Positions 17,063 through 27,966 of a stretch of DNA of 64,000 nt are shown in pieces. Both the position numbers and the translations under genes were made by a program. The notes beneath the pieces are model-generated. The model ran no database searches. It was given only the letters and a program-made list of their open reading frames with translations, and was not told where the DNA came from. Positions within the stretch are counted from its first letter, which is position 1; each line of letters starts with the position of its first letter. The DNA comes from Streptococcus parasanguinis ATCC 15912 (GTDB taxonomy: Bacteria; Bacillota; Bacilli; Lactobacillales; Streptococcaceae). The DNA is taken from assembly GCF_000164675.2 (NCBI RefSeq), contig NC_015678.1:806001-870000 (forward strand). Reading direction: 5' to 3'.

Positions 17063-20000
17063 TTACTCCACTTTCACCACTTCTAGATGGGGGCCACCTA
17101 GAAGCACGAGGTATTTTTCTACTTGCTCTTTGCCATAAGAACGACGAAGAGCTTCTGCATAGAGATCGAGCTGATCCCGGTAACGTTCGACCAATTGGCT
17201 AGGAACCTCGTAGTGATCTGTCTTATAATCAAAGAGCAGGATCCGGTCTTCTAGCACCACGTAACCATCCAAGATCCCCCGCACGACAAAGTCCTCTCCA
17301 CTGGCTGGATCTTTCTTCAGCATGGCAAAAGGAGCTTCGCGACGGACTCGAGAGGCTTCTTTTTGAAGCAAGGTCCCCAAAGGTGTCTCATAAAAAGCAA
17401 GGATGGCCTCTAGCTTGATGCGGGCTTTGACCGCTGGCTCTGCTTGGACTTGCTCCAAGGCTTGACGCAGCGTATCCAGCGTGATTTCTTCTTCAAGAGG
17501 CACGCGCTGCATGAGTTCATGGACAGCACTACCGACCTGGGCTCCTGTCACGGCTTTTTCTTGACCAAAAGTTGGAAGCTCAAACTTAGGCACAACTAGC
17601 TTTGCATCCATGATCTGGACGCCATTGGCATCCATGACCGGCTCGTAGAATTTCTTGATCTGACTTGGAGTACGGACACTTGGTAAATGAATGGCCGGAG
17701 CATAGAGCTGATTGAGCCGATCAACATTTTCCAAGATATCCAAGGCCCGACGAATATCCTCTGACTGACGGATATCCTTGAGCTGATCGAAGCGGGAATC
17801 CTTCTCCTTCTCTAGTGGCTCCAGCTGGTCTGGTGTCAGGTCTTCGTCTGTCACAAAACGCGTGTCATAGGCCAGGGTATTCTTGGTAAACACATCTTGA
17901 ATGGCAAAGAGCCAGTCCTGATAAGAGGTCCATTCTTTTCGCTTCTCTGGATCTAGCTTGCCATTGCGACTGGTTCCCCAATCGGTATCACGCAGTTTGT
18001 CCTCCCAGCCTTTTCCGACCAGATAGAGCTTGAGCTCGGCCCGTGTCATAGCGACATAAAGAAGACGCATCTGCTCAGAAATTGTGGCCAATTTTGTTTC
18101 TTCCACATTGCGTTGGTAGCAAGGCGTTTCGATCTGCAGGCGAATGGATTCTGGAGCAGCAGGATTCTCTGTCTCAACCGGCAGGTTCGCAATGTATTTA
18201 AAGCCAATCCCTTTTTGACGACTGAGGATAATCGGCCCCGATTGATCCTTACGGTTAAAGGCCTTGTCCATATTGAGAATAAAGACATACTTGAATTCCA
18301 GCCCTTTACTCTTATGGACGGTCATGAGCTGGACGGCATCTTTTGGCGCCGCAAGAGGGACGCTGGCCAAATCGTGTTCATTTTCAATCACCTTATCAAT
18401 CATGGCAATGAAGCGCGACAAGCCCTTAAAGCTGGCTTTTTCATAATCATTGGCCCGAAGCGTCAAGGCATAGAGATTGGCCTGGCGCTGGACCCCATTT
18501 GGAAGGGCGCCAACATAGTCATAGTAATAGCGATCCTCATAAATTTTCCACAGCAAATCATAGAGCGAAGAGGTCTTGGCAGCAGCCCGCCAAGTAGATA
18601 AAAATTTGAGGAAGTTCTTGATTTTAGCTGAAAGCTTGGCATCGATCAGATTTGCATGCTCCGCGGTCTTTTCGATGGCTAACTGGACCTTGTGGTAGAA
18701 GGGCAGTTGCTTTTGCTCTGGAAAGGTCTGCAAAGAAATCCGTGCCAATTCATCTTCATCAAAGTCAAACATAGGTGATTTCATGAGAGCAACCAAGGCA
18801 TAATCGTGCAAGGGATTGTTAATGGTCCGCAAGGTATCCAACATGACCATCACTTCCAGTGACTCAAGATAATGCGCCTGTCCACTATCTGCCACAATCG
18901 GGATACGATACTGGTCAAAGGCTTCCAGAATCGCGTCATTTCGAGTTCGAGTCGCGGTCAAGAGCGTGATCTCTTTAAAAGGCACTTTTTCCACCCGATG
19001 GAGGCGTAAAATTTCTTTGATGACTAGGAGAATTTCTCCCTTGGAAACCGTCTCGAGTCCAGAAGCAGCTTCCTCGTCTTCGGTCTTTTCTTCCTGGTCT
19101 TGGGAGCCATCATAGAGCAAAAATTCTGCCCGATGTTGTAGCAAGGCCATCCGCTGCTTGTCACTTCCTGCGACCAGATAGTGGGTTTGATTGTAGTCAA
19201 TCTCGCCCACCTCTTCGTCCATCAAATGGCGAAAGACATCATTGGTCGCGTCCAACACCTCCACATGACTTCGGAAATTTTCCTTGAGGAGGATCAACCG
19301 CCCTTTCGCCCCTTCTTCTTGGTAGGCCTTAAATTTATCATTGAAAATCTGTGGATCTGCCTGACGGAAGCGGTAAATCGATTGCTTGATATCCCCCACC
19401 ATGAAGCGATTGTGGCCATTTGACAGCAAGTCCAACATCCGCTCTTGGGTGTGGTTGGTATCCTGGTACTCATCGACCATGATCTCATGATAGCGCTCTT
19501 GATAGGCTTGTCTCACCTCTGGGAATTGCTCTAAAATTTGAATCGCAAAATGACTGATATCCCCAAATTCATAAGCTTTTTCTTGGATTTTTCGCTCCAG
19601 ATAAGCGCGAGCAAAGTCTCTAATAAAGTCCCGGAGCAAGGAGAGCATGGGGCCTTCTTCTTGGTGGAAGGTTTGTTGAAATTCCAGCTGATAGAGCTGA
19701 TTTTCCAAGTCTCTGAGGCGATTGATATGTATGGTTTTATCCTGGTTATAAGCCGTAACTAACTCTTTCAACTCTTCCTTACGGGCTCTATTGGTCAAGG
19801 CTCCCCCATTTGAAGCCCGGCTAATCGCCACGACTGCCTTTAGGACAGAGGTCACTTGTTCTTTATTGGTGGGACCTGTCAGGCTTCCAATCTGATCGAG
19901 CACCTCTTCTACAGCTTCCAAATACTTTGCCTTGCCAAATGCTTGGCCTTCATTGGACAAATGAAAGGCAAAAAAGCTTTCTGCTTCATAAAGGGCCTGC

Positions 20001-20728
20001 TGGATGCTCTCCATCAGATCGCCTTCAACCTGGTCAAAATCAGTCTCCTCATAGCCTTTTAGGAAATGCTCCTCCAGCCATTTCTCCGGATCACTGGTCG
20101 ACTGAAGAAAGTCATAGATCTGGTAGACCTGTTCTTTAAACAAGGTCAAATTTTTGCGCTGGCCGGTGAAATTCTTGACCATCTGCACAAAGGCTTCTTG
20201 GTTTTCCCCCTGGTAATAGCGATCAAAAACAGCTTGAAAGACTTCATTTTGTAAGAGGCGTTGCTCACTAGCATTTTGTAAAATGCGAAACTGAGGTGCC
20301 AACCCAAGCAAATAGCCATAGCGCGTCAGGACCTTTTGGGTAAAGGAGTCCATGGTTCCGATATCGCTGGTGGCGACATCTGCGATTTGACGGGCCAGGT
20401 GTTGCTTGAGCTCTGGATCATCGCTCGCTTGCAGGGCTTTTCCAAGTTCACTTTCCAAACGCTCCTTGAGCTCACCTGCTGCCTTGACCGTAAAGGTCGA
20501 AATAAAGAGCTCCTTAATCGAAATGCCACGCTGCATCTGATCCAGTATCCGCTGCACCATGACAAAGGTCTTTCCTGATCCAGCAGAGGCCGACACCAGG
20601 ATATTGGTCCCCGAACTATAGATGGCATCGATCTGTTCAGGTGTCCGCTTTTGCTCTTTATTAGAGGCTGCCTCTTGGGCCTGAAGGGCCTTGATTTCTT
20701 CTCTTGTCAAAAATGCTTGTTTGATCAT
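17063..20728 (-). CDS. rexA: ATP-dependent helicase/nuclease subunit A (AddA/RexA)
   Basis: 1221 aa from ATG 20728 ([16 protein letters not shown]). The frame extends 11 codons upstream into rexB, but the ATG that overlaps the rexB stop (ATGA) is the natural coupled start. UvrD-type motor motifs: Walker [10 protein letters not shown] (46-54), Walker [33 protein letters not shown]-terminal RecB-type nuclease domain has GILDGYV and LFDYKTDHY. With RexB it processes double-strand ends for RecA loading and Chi recognition. Confidence 0.96.
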   Translation of the reverse strand: MIKQAFLTREEIKALQAQEAASNKEQKRTPEQIDAIYSSGTNILVSASAGSGKTFVMVQRILDQMQRGISIKELFISTFTVKAAGELKERLESELGKALQASDDPELKQHLARQIADVATSDIGTMDSFTQKVLTRYGYLLGLAPQFRILQNASEQRLLQNEVFQAVFDRYYQGENQEAFVQMVKNFTGQRKNLTLFKEQVYQIYDFLQSTSDPEKWLEEHFLKGYEETDFDQVEGDLMESIQQALYEAESFFAFHLSNEGQAFGKAKYLEAVEEVLDQIGSLTGPTNKEQVTSVLKAVVAISRASNGGALTNRARKEELKELVTAYNQDKTIHINRLRDLENQLYQLEFQQTFHQEEGPMLSLLRDFIRDFARAYLERKIQEKAYEFGDISHFAIQILEQFPEVRQAYQERYHEIMVDEYQDTNHTQERMLDLLSNGHNRFMVGDIKQSIYRFRQADPQIFNDKFKAYQEEGAKGRLILLKENFRSHVEVLDATNDVFRHLMDEEVGEIDYNQTHYLVAGSDKQRMALLQHRAEFLLYDGSQDQEEKTEDEEAASGLETVSKGEILLVIKEILRLHRVEKVPFKEITLLTATRTRNDAILEAFDQYRIPIVADSGQAHYLESLEVMVMLDTLRTINNPLHDYALVALMKSPMFDFDEDELARISLQTFPEQKQLPFYHKVQLAIEKTAEHANLIDAKLSAKIKNFLKFLSTWRAAAKTSSLYDLLWKIYEDRYYYDYVGALPNGVQRQANLYALTLRANDYEKASFKGLSRFIAMIDKVIENEHDLASVPLAAPKDAVQLMTVHKSKGLEFKYVFILNMDKAFNRKDQSGPIILSRQKGIGFKYIANLPVETENPAAPESIRLQIETPCYQRNVEETKLATISEQMRLLYVAMTRAELKLYLVGKGWEDKLRDTDWGTSRNGKLDPEKRKEWTSYQDWLFAIQDVFTKNTLAYDTRFVTDEDLTPDQLEPLEKEKDSRFDQLKDIRQSEDIRRALDILENVDRLNQLYAPAIHLPSVRTPSQIKKFYEPVMDANGVQIMDAKLVVPKFELPTFGQEKAVTGAQVGSAVHELMQRVPLEEEITLDTLRQALEQVQAEPAVKARIKLEAILAFYETPLGTLLQKEASRVRREAPFAMLKKDPASGEDFVVRGILDGYVVLEDRILLFDYKTDHYEVPSQLVERYRDQLDLYAEALRRSYGKEQVEKYLVLLGGPHLEVVKVE

Positions 20729-23700
20729 TTGTTCAAGACCTCCTTCATCTTCTCGATCCAAGCGGCTTTCACCTTTTCACCGCGTATTCCTTTTTGGTCT
20801 AGTTTGGTCAAGAACCGTGCCTGACCTAGGTGACGATCCGCTTCAAATCCCGTGATGGATTTAAACTGCTCCACGAATGGTGCGATATTGCGCCCATTTT
20901 CACTATAGGGATTGATGGCAAATTGCCCCTTGAGGATCCCTTCTGCCGCTGTTTTATAAAGATAAGCGTTGTACAAGAGGAGCAAGTCTAGTTCTTCCTT
21001 ACTCAGCATCATGGCCTTGTTCTTATCATAAGCCTCGCCTAGATAAGGCGCCTGTTCTGCCATAAAGAGCCCCTTGTACTGTTGACTTTTCATGGTTTGG
21101 TTGATGGCATCATCGACCGTCTTTGTCTTTTTCAGATCCACTACAGGATCTCCCATTTCCAAATACATGGCTCCAAAAATCCCTTGCTCCTCTTGGTATT
21201 CCTTCAAATCCTGAATCGCAGAAAGATAGGTCGGCAATTGAGAATTTAGTCCATTAAAGAACTTGTCATAGTGGAACTGCGTCAGACTAGACTTGTAGTC
21301 CACGACGCCGAGGGCTCCCCGATCCCTCAATTGATCAATGCGGTCCACCTTGCCTCGTAGCTGTAAGAGACGGCCATCGGACAATGGATAAGAGGTGTGG
21401 GTGCTTCCACCAAAGAGGGTCTCCTCACCGATGGTCTCGATCCCATTTTGCTGGGCGAGGACTCGCCCTGTCGTTTTCGCGGTATCAAGAAGCAACTGAC
21501 GAATAAACTCGGTCTCTCCACTTTCTCCATACAATTGCTGGAACTCAGCTTCTTGGCTGGTTTCTCGAATCGCCTCGTTTAACCGCCGATCAAACGCTTG
21601 ATCGGAGCCATCTTTTAAGACTTTTTCAAAGATCCGGTGCAGAAAATTCCCATGACTGCGAGCGTCTGGCCGGATGGTTTCGTCCTCTTGTAAGCCCAAG
21701 ACATAGCGCAGATAAAAGGCATACTGGTGCTTGTAGTATTCATTCAAGGCAGAAGCGGATAAGGTCAAGGCTTTGCCCTCTGGATAGAGCGCTTGAAGCG
21801 TATCCGACTGAAGCTGACTGCTCTTTAATTCCGTTGAAATTTGAGGAATCTGAATGCCTTCAGCGGCTAATTTCTTGCGCAAGACCCGTACCGCCACACC
21901 CCAAAAGCTGGCTTCTTCAGCAGACAACTCACTCGTAATTTCTTCTTGATGGAGTTCAATCACCCGCGCTAAGAGGGCCCGGTAGGTCCCGATATCATCA
22001 CTCGAAGCTTGGGCTTGTTTGGTCGTCCACTCGATGGCAATGGGCTCCTTGGCCAATTCTACAAGGTAAGGAGAGACACTATCTTCCATTTCATTAACCA
22101 AGCTAGGGGCCGATAGAACCAGTTGGTTGGTCGCCGCATTGAGGAGCGAAACTGCCACAAAGCGATTCTTCTTAAGATTTTCGCTGGTCACCACCTGGAG
22201 CTCTGCTCCTTCTTGGGTGGCCTCATTGAGCTGCTGGCGCTCTTCTTCACTGAGCAGAGAGGTGTTCTGAGCGATCTTTGGAAAACGCTCCTGGGTCAGC
22301 CCGATCGCGTAGACATAAGGCGCTGTCAAGGGTTCAATCAAGTCATAGGACTGAACCGTCACCACATCGACCGTAGCAGGAACCGTCCGGTATTGAGACA
22401 ATTGCATCCCCGATAAGAGGAGGGCCAAAAAGTCATCTACGGTCAGCTCTTGGTCCTCAAAGACCAGGTTCAACTCCTCTAAAACATGAAGAAAGGCCTT
22501 CCAGACCTGGTCATAGCGCTCCTGCTCCTCCAAGGCTAGATCCTTTATCAAAGCTTGTAGATTCTGAGAAAGCTGGGCCTCTTGCAGAAACTCTGTAAAG
22601 GCGGTTAAGAGTTGGGTCACCTTTTGTTTGCGCTGTGAAAAGAAAGGGGCTAGAGGTTCTACGACGCGTTGCCGGAGAGTATTGAGCTCTTCCAGATTAA
22701 ACTTACCCTGACGATTGCTAGTAAAAGGCTTGTGAAATTTTGTAGCACCCTTTACTTCCGCAAAGCGAAGGTACTGCTCAAAAGCATCGACTTCTTCTTG
22801 CGTCAGATCACTATACAGACCCGTTTTTAACAAGTTGATGACGTCTTCCGTCTGGTAATTGAACTGCTTGATCCGCCCTAGCGATTCAATGACCTGAATC
22901 AAGGGATGGTGGACCATAGCTTCACTTCGTCCCAAGTAAAAGGGGATCTGATACTGATCAAAAATAGTCTTGAGCTGTAGTTGATAAGCTTCTACATCAC
23001 CTAACAAGACCCGAATATCCCGATAGCGTGCCCCATCATGAAGACGCTGACGGATGGATTTGGCAACAAATTCCAACTCTTCTTTTTGCGTATTGGTTTG
23101 CCAGAGTTGGACCGCTGTTCGATCGTCCTCTTTGAGTTCATTTTCCACTTGTGAAAAATCATAGCGCGCTTCTAACATGCGGGTAATGCGACTAAAAGAG
23201 TCTTCGATCGCTTGCCCACAATACTGAGGCTGTACCTCAAAAGTCTTTGCCAGCTGAAGGAGAAAGTCAACACTGGCCTGGTAAAGATTGCCCTCTCTAA
23301 AGCTTGCCCGATATGCTTTTTCACTGGCATAGACCCCGATGACAATCTCCACTCCTTTTCGGTGAAGGAGACTAATCAAAGCCTCTTCTTCAGCAGAAAA
23401 ACGCGTGAAGCCATCAACGACGATCGCCACATCCTTTAATTGCTCCTCTAAGTGCCCTACTTCGACCTGATTGAGGAAAAAGGCAATCTTGGACTGGGAT
23501 TCATACCGGTGCTGGACCAGCATCTCAGAGACCGCTTCAAAAATCGCTAAGAGGTCCTCTCTTTTTTCAGCTTCCTCGAGCAATTCCAAATCTGTAAAAT
23601 CCATCTGTGCTGTCTGCAATTCATGATAGAGCTGGACCAGTTGCTGGATAAACTGAGGATCCTTACGCAGAGCCCCGTAAACTTTAAGATCCTGCTCCTT

Positions 23701-23991
23701 CATCTGGGAAAGAGCTTTAAAAAATAGCATGCCGAGACCGATATCATCCAAGGGTTGCTCCTCAAAGACCTGGTTCAGGATGAAATAACGGGCCATTTGG
23801 GCAAAGCGCGTGACGGTAATAGCAAAAGAAGCCTGACCTTCTAAATAGGACAAGACCTTGGCTTCTTTTTCAAAGGAAAGAGAGTTGGGCGCAATGTAAA
23901 ACACACGCTTGCCCTGTTCTACTAACCCTACGGCTTCTTGTGTCAGGACCTGGGTCAAGGGGGTCCGAACATCCGTATAGAGTAATTTCAT
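20725..23991 (-). CDS. rexB: ATP-dependent nuclease subunit B (AddB/RexB)
   Basis: 1088 aa. N-terminal helicase-like part without a working Walker [15 protein letters not shown] stands where a GxxGxGK loop would be. The C-terminal nuclease domain carries [11 protein letters not shown] and LGVVDYKSS. The four-Cys iron-sulphur cluster of Bacillus AddB appears absent; the only Cys I see is in PQYCGQ. This fits the streptococcal/lactococcal RexB form. First gene of the operon, with rexA overlapping by 4 bp, and divergent from the peroxidase gene. Confidence 0.95.
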   Translation of the reverse strand: MKLLYTDVRTPLTQVLTQEAVGLVEQGKRVFYIAPNSLSFEKEAKVLSYLEGQASFAITVTRFAQMARYFILNQVFEEQPLDDIGLGMLFFKALSQMKEQDLKVYGALRKDPQFIQQLVQLYHELQTAQMDFTDLELLEEAEKREDLLAIFEAVSEMLVQHRYESQSKIAFFLNQVEVGHLEEQLKDVAIVVDGFTRFSAEEEALISLLHRKGVEIVIGVYASEKAYRASFREGNLYQASVDFLLQLAKTFEVQPQYCGQAIEDSFSRITRMLEARYDFSQVENELKEDDRTAVQLWQTNTQKEELEFVAKSIRQRLHDGARYRDIRVLLGDVEAYQLQLKTIFDQYQIPFYLGRSEAMVHHPLIQVIESLGRIKQFNYQTEDVINLLKTGLYSDLTQEEVDAFEQYLRFAEVKGATKFHKPFTSNRQGKFNLEELNTLRQRVVEPLAPFFSQRKQKVTQLLTAFTEFLQEAQLSQNLQALIKDLALEEQERYDQVWKAFLHVLEELNLVFEDQELTVDDFLALLLSGMQLSQYRTVPATVDVVTVQSYDLIEPLTAPYVYAIGLTQERFPKIAQNTSLLSEEERQQLNEATQEGAELQVVTSENLKKNRFVAVSLLNAATNQLVLSAPSLVNEMEDSVSPYLVELAKEPIAIEWTTKQAQASSDDIGTYRALLARVIELHQEEITSELSAEEASFWGVAVRVLRKKLAAEGIQIPQISTELKSSQLQSDTLQALYPEGKALTLSASALNEYYKHQYAFYLRYVLGLQEDETIRPDARSHGNFLHRIFEKVLKDGSDQAFDRRLNEAIRETSQEAEFQQLYGESGETEFIRQLLLDTAKTTGRVLAQQNGIETIGEETLFGGSTHTSYPLSDGRLLQLRGKVDRIDQLRDRGALGVVDYKSSLTQFHYDKFFNGLNSQLPTYLSAIQDLKEYQEEQGIFGAMYLEMGDPVVDLKKTKTVDDAINQTMKSQQYKGLFMAEQAPYLGEAYDKNKAMMLSKEELDLLLLYNAYLYKTAAEGILKGQFAINPYSENGRNIAPFVEQFKSITGFEADRHLGQARFLTKLDQKGIRGEKVKAAWIEKMKEVLNK

Positions 23992-24113
23992 CCGATCCGT
24001 TCTCCTTTTGGCATTTTCTTGAGAGCTTGTTATCTTCTTATTATATCATTTTCACAGAAGGGACTAAAGTAAGAAGTCATGCTCCTCTTGGCCCAATTTT
24101 AGGAGATTTGTGC

Positions 24114-24119
24114 TACAAT
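24114..24119 (+). promoter_or_regulatory. Glutathione peroxidase gene -10 element (extended)
   Basis: TGCTACAAT: a TGn motif before TACAAT, 31 bp upstream of the start codon. The TTGGCC upstream is too far away (20 bp) to be a good -35. Confidence 0.5.
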
Positions 24120-24150
24120 AAAAGTTGAAGAGACAGAAAGGATACCACCT

Positions 24151-24633
24151 ATGACTAGCATTTATGATTTTTCTTTAGAAAACCAGAAAGGGGAGGAGAT
24201 TCCCCTTTCTCACTACCAAGGTAAGGTCCTCATCGTGGTCAATACAGCAACAGGCTGTGGCTTGACCCCGCAATACCAAGGACTGCAAGATCTCTACCTG
24301 CGCTACCAGGAAAAAGGACTTGAAATTCTAGACATTCCCTGTAACCAATTCATGGGGCAGGCACCAGGAACGGCAGAAGAAATCAATAGCTTCTGTAGCC
24401 TCAACTACCAGACCACCTTCCCACGATTCGCTAAAGCCAAGGTCAATGGTAAAGAAGCCCTTCCTCTCTATGACTGGCTTAAAAGCCAAGCAGCTGGGCC
24501 ACTGGGCAAACGCATCGAATGGAACTTCGCAAAATTTGTCATCGGCCGACAAGGCCAAGTCGCCCAACGCTTCTCCTCCAAAACAGAGCCAGCTGCTATG
24601 GAAGACTTGATCCAAGAATTGCTTGAAAAATAA
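24151..24633 (+). CDS. gpo: Glutathione peroxidase family (thioredoxin-type peroxidase)
   Basis: 160 aa. It reduces hydrogen or lipid peroxides. The active-site motif NTATGCG has Cys at residue 36 (Cys instead of selenocysteine), with the Gln of CNQFMGQ and the Trp/Asn of EWNFAKF completing the catalytic tetrad. A second Cys in EINSFCSLNY fits the resolving Cys of thioredoxin-dependent enzymes, so glutathione may not be the real reductant. Single gene with its own terminator. The last 29 coding bases and the following sequence are duplicated at 26031-26068. Confidence 0.92.
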   Translation: MTSIYDFSLENQKGEEIPLSHYQGKVLIVVNTATGCGLTPQYQGLQDLYLRYQEKGLEILDIPCNQFMGQAPGTAEEINSFCSLNYQTTFPRFAKAKVNGKEALPLYDWLKSQAAGPLGKRIEWNFAKFVIGRQGQVAQRFSSKTEPAAMEDLIQELLEK

Positions 24634-24640
24634 GCAAAAA
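24603..24640 (+). repeat. Left copy of 38-bp direct repeat (3' end of gpo)
   Basis: Matches 26031-26068 at 36 of 38 positions (AA versus GG two codons before the stop). It includes the last nine codons, the stop and the following AGCAAAAA. Together the copies bracket the 1.4-kb islet. Confidence 0.8.
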
Positions 24641-24684
24641 AAGGAAAGAATGATGTTTGAATAAACGACATTCTTTCCTTTTTC
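24641..24684 (+). terminator. Intrinsic terminator of the peroxidase gene
   Basis: Perfect 12-bp stem AAGGAAAGAATG / CATTCTTTCCTT with a 16-nt loop, followed by TTTTTC. Confidence 0.85.
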
Positions 24685-24765
24685 TTATTGTATTCATCTA
24701 TTCAGTCCAATCTTCAAGAAGGTTGTTTGTTTGACTAAACTTTTAATTGAACCAATAAGAGATCG

Positions 24766-24951
24766 TTACTTTTCACTTCCCTCTTTCTCACTACTGTGTT
24801 TTTCTTTATACTTATCGGAATCCTTCGTAAAGAGTTTCTGGGGTAAATCAACCAACCAATCAAAAAGACGGTCGCCTATAAATTGAATAGCTAGAAGAAT
24901 TGCAGTTGCCACTATAAAGCATAAAATGATGTAATTATCAACATTTGCCAT
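24766..24951 (-). CDS. Small membrane protein, unknown
   Basis: 61 aa. One long hydrophobic segment (about residues 6-33, IILCFIVATAILLAIQFIG) is followed by a charged tail rich in Lys, Glu and Ser. A GGGAGG site lies seven bases before the ATG. It lies 37 bp downstream of the lipoprotein gene on the same strand, so the two are probably cotranscribed. No family recognised. It is AT-rich like the rest of the islet. Confidence 0.6.
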   Translation of the reverse strand: MANVDNYIILCFIVATAILLAIQFIGDRLFDWLVDLPQKLFTKDSDKYKEKHSSEKEGSEK

Positions 24952-24988
24952 TTTTTTAGCCTCCCTATTTTCATACCACTATCATTGT

Positions 24989-25762
24989 CTATTCATCTTG
25001 AGTGTTTTCTGATATCTTAGTTAATAATGCATCTATAATAGCAGGTGAGACTTTTCTCTCTTTTAAAGAATACATCCCCTTAGGCTCAAAATGCATTTCC
25101 ATATTTAATAGTTGTTTCCCATTTAGAAAGATCATACTACTAAAGGAACTTTGTACCGTAGTATCATGCTGATCATAGATAAAACTTCCGTTATCTATCT
25201 TTGGATCTATATAAGGAATATAATAGATTGCAGTTCTACTAGAAGCTGATTTTTTCACCGCTGGAAGTTCGTTTTGTTGGTAAAAAGATGAATTTAAATA
25301 AGTATCTAATAATTCTTGAGCTTGTCCAGAATTCTGGATATGAAATTTTACTTCCCCTCGATTATACGCACCCAATATTTCAATACCTGTATGGTCATAT
25401 ACATAAGCTTTGAAATTCAAGCCACCAACTTGTTTGTTATCTTTATCGAAAAATACATATGTAACAGATACGCTTTTTTCGGAATCATCATAATCCCAAA
25501 CACCTTCATCATTTAGTTTAACACTAGTTACGCCGTATTGCGACATCACTTCTTCCACATCCTTATCGGACAATATTTTCTCAAGATCTTCTGCTGTTGT
25601 GAATCTAAGGTTGTCTTCTTCACTATCGCTACTAGTTTCTGAGCTCATCGAATCGCTAGTACTAGGACTACTACTCTTTGAAACAATCGTTTTTGAACAA
25701 GCACCTAAGCAAGCCAGTAGTAAAAAACCAACACCTATTTTTTTCAGTTTTTTAAATTCCAT
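24989..25762 (-). CDS. Lipoprotein, unknown function
   Basis: 257 aa. The signal peptide KKIGVGFLLLACLGAC ends in lipobox LGAC with Cys22 as the lipidation site. A Ser/Thr/Asp-rich linker (about 25-50) follows, then a soluble domain with no motif I recognise (for example VSVTYVFFDKDNKQVGGLNF and YYIPYIDPKID). It is exported and anchored to the outer membrane face by lipid. Low GC, unlike rexAB and the ABC genes around it. Together with the small membrane gene it forms an islet between two copies of the gpo 3' end. Confidence 0.8.
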   Translation of the reverse strand: MEFKKLKKIGVGFLLLACLGACSKTIVSKSSSPSTSDSMSSETSSDSEEDNLRFTTAEDLEKILSDKDVEEVMSQYGVTSVKLNDEGVWDYDDSEKSVSVTYVFFDKDNKQVGGLNFKAYVYDHTGIEILGAYNRGEVKFHIQNSGQAQELLDTYLNSSFYQQNELPAVKKSASSRTAIYYIPYIDPKIDNGSFIYDQHDTTVQSSFSSMIFLNGKQLLNMEMHFEPKGMYSLKERKVSPAIIDALLTKISENTQDE

Positions 25763-25796
25763 TCGTTTCCCTTTTTTATTTATGCAAACTTCCTAA

Positions 25797-25828
25797 ACTC
25801 TTTATTCAATAGGGATTGAATAAAGAGT
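25797..25828. repeat. Perfect 14-bp inverted repeat upstream of the lipoprotein gene
   Basis: ACTCTTTATTCAAT - AGGG - ATTGAATAAAGAGT, 35 bp upstream of the lipoprotein start. It could be an operator or a 5' UTR hairpin. Confidence 0.6.
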
Positions 25829-26030
25829 GTAACGACAATAAATCTACCCATTTATAAATAACAATCGTTTATCAACATAAAATTACGCTTTTATTCTACC
25901 ATCTTGTCTTATCTTTGAAAAGCTTTTTTGGAGAAATATTCTGCAATTATAGACCTTCTGACACTTATATATGACTGAGATAGTTATTTTTTTCTATAGC
26001 CAATTTGAAAGCCCAATTCACGCTTGCTAC
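25829..26030. other. AT-rich intergenic stretch of the islet
   Basis: No ORF of note on either strand. It presumably contains the lipoprotein promoter; TATAAA and TAGAAT strings are present but without a well-spaced -35. Ends at the duplicated gpo tail. Confidence 0.4.
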
Positions 26031-26068
26031 AGACTTGATCCAAGAATTGCTTGAGGAATAAGCAAAAA
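26031..26068 (+). repeat. Right copy of 38-bp direct repeat (duplicated gpo 3' end)
   Basis: A 38-bp near-copy of 24603-24640, including the last codons and stop of gpo, but with no gpo sequence before it. A remnant left by an insertion or recombination event. Confidence 0.8.
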
Positions 26069-26093
26069 GCCTGAGCCAATGCTCAAGCTTTTT
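26067..26093 (-). terminator. Terminator of the ABC exporter operon
   Basis: Minus strand: AAGCTTGAGC - ATTG - GCTCAGGCTT then TTTGC; a 10-bp stem with one mismatch, directly after the exporter stop codon. Confidence 0.75.
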
Positions 26094-26097
26094 TCCT

Positions 26098-27966
26098 TTA
26101 ATCAATTTCAAGTCCACCGGTGTACAAGCGGTAATAGGTTCCACGTTCTGCCATCAAGGAAGCATGGTTGCCTCGCTCGATGATGCGTCCGTGGTCCATT
26201 ACCATGATGACATCGGAATTGACAATCGTCGATAGACGGTGGGCGATAACAAAGACTGTCCGACCTTCCATCAAGCGGTCCATCCCTTCTTGCACCATCT
26301 TCTCTGTCCGCGAGTCGATAGAAGACGTCGCTTCGTCTAGAATCAAGACAGGCGCATTGGCAAGTGCTGCACGGGCAATGGCGATCAATTGTCGTTGACC
26401 ATTTGATAGGCCAGCCCCATCATCCGTCAAGACTGTCTCATAGCCCTGATCCAAGTGCTTAACAAAGGAATCCACATTAGCAATCCGAGCTGCTTCAAGG
26501 ATTTCTTCCCGTGTTGCATCAGCACGGCCGTAAGCGATGTTTTCTGCAATCGTACCAGTAAATAAGTGGGTATCTTGAAGAACGATTCCAAGGGAACGAC
26601 GCAGAGAATCTTTCTCAATCAATTTAATATCGATCCCATCATAAGTAATCATTCCGGATTGGATATCATAGAATCGGTTGATCAAGTTGGTAATGGTTGT
26701 CTTTCCTGCACCAGTCGCTCCGACAAAGGCCACTTTTTGACCCTTATCCGCGTACAAATTGATGCCATGAAGAATTTGTTTCTTCCCATCATAAGAGAAA
26801 TCAACATCATCAAAGACAACATTCCCGACCATCTTGACAAGCTGGTAATCTCCATTTGGACGAGGGTGTTTCCAAGCCCACTTGTTGGTTTTCTGATCAG
26901 TTTCGACCATTTCTCCATCGACCAGTTCATAATTGACCAGCGTCACTTTTCCTTGGTCGACTTCTTCTCCTTCATCCAAAAGATCAAAGACACGATCTCC
27001 ACCAGCCAAGGCCATAAGGACAAAGTTCAATTGTTGAGAGACCTGAGCAATGGGACCTGTGAAGGAACGGTTCAATTGCAAGAAAGCCATGAGACCACCA
27101 ATGGTTAAACCACCGATGCCGTTTAGAGCAAAGAGTCCACCGATCAAGGCTGTCAGAACAAAGGAAACATTTCCCAAGTTCCCAAGAATCGGCATGAGGA
27201 CATTGGCATAGCGATTGGCTTGGTATGAGGATTCAAAGAGTTGGTCATTAATGCGATCAAAATCTTCAATGCTTTCTCTTTCATGCACAAAGGCCTTGAC
27301 CACTTTTTGACCAGACATCATTTCTTCAATAAAGCCGTTCTCAATCCCCAAGTTCTTTTGTTGGGCGCCAAAGTAACGACCTGACTTGCCAGAGACATCC
27401 TTGATGATAAAGACCATGACGATAACCATGACAAGAACAATCAAGAACAAGAGCGGACTAACCGTCAGCATGGTAATCGTTACCCCAAGAATGGTAATCG
27501 CTGAGGATAAGAGTTGAGGAATGGATTGTTCAATCGCTTGGCGAAGAGCATCAATATCATTGGTATAGATAGACATGATGTCCCCATGTTGGTGGGTATC
27601 AAAGTAACGAACTGGCAGTTTTTGCATGCGGGCAAACAACTGATTTCGAAGACTTCTAAGTGAGTCTTGTGAAACAGTCGCCATAATCAAGGTAAAGCCA
27701 TAGTTGGCAAGTACCCCGATCAAACAGATCAAACCAACTCGTGTCAAGAAGGACAAGAGCGGTCCAAAATCATGGCTGTTTGACGTTAGCATAGGCTCCA
27801 CATAGACATCGACCAAGGACTGAATCGAAGCTGTTACATTGACCGTCGCAAGAGACGATAGAATGATTAAGATAAAGGAAACAATCAAGGATACCTTGTA
27901 GTTTTTCCAAAGGAAGTCGAGCAGGCGAAGGATAGAGCCTAGATTTGCTTTTTTCTTAGTTTTCAT
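26098..27966 (-). CDS. Heterodimeric ABC multidrug exporter, canonical-ATPase-motif subunit
   Basis: 622 aa from ATG 27966 (MKTKKKANLGSILRLLDFLW) with GGAGAAGCAG before it; the longer frame lies inside the partner gene. Six membrane segments in the N-terminal half precede the ABC domain: Walker A GATGAGKTT, signature altered to LSNGQ, Walker B VLILDEATSS with the catalytic Glu, and H-loop AHR. The partner gene overlaps by 11 bp and carries a degenerate Walker B, so the two form a heterodimer with one working ATP site. Resembles drug exporters of the LmrCD/PatAB type; substrate not proven. Confidence 0.9.
   Translation of the reverse strand: MKTKKKANLGSILRLLDFLWKNYKVSLIVSFILIILSSLATVNVTASIQSLVDVYVEPMLTSNSHDFGPLLSFLTRVGLICLIGVLANYGFTLIMATVSQDSLRSLRNQLFARMQKLPVRYFDTHQHGDIMSIYTNDIDALRQAIEQSIPQLLSSAITILGVTITMLTVSPLLFLIVLVMVIVMVFIIKDVSGKSGRYFGAQQKNLGIENGFIEEMMSGQKVVKAFVHERESIEDFDRINDQLFESSYQANRYANVLMPILGNLGNVSFVLTALIGGLFALNGIGGLTIGGLMAFLQLNRSFTGPIAQVSQQLNFVLMALAGGDRVFDLLDEGEEVDQGKVTLVNYELVDGEMVETDQKTNKWAWKHPRPNGDYQLVKMVGNVVFDDVDFSYDGKKQILHGINLYADKGQKVAFVGATGAGKTTITNLINRFYDIQSGMITYDGIDIKLIEKDSLRRSLGIVLQDTHLFTGTIAENIAYGRADATREEILEAARIANVDSFVKHLDQGYETVLTDDGAGLSNGQRQLIAIARAALANAPVLILDEATSSIDSRTEKMVQEGMDRLMEGRTVFVIAHRLSTIVNSDVIMVMDHGRIIERGNHASLMAERGTYYRLYTGGLEID

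Noticed and set aside
18113..18601. 162-codon ORF antisense to rexA
   Set aside because: Antisense open frame caused by codon bias of rexA; no ribosome site.
26566..27108. 180-codon ORF antisense to the ABC exporter
   Set aside because: Complement of conserved ATPase-domain sequence; no independent support. The same applies to 27983-28576.
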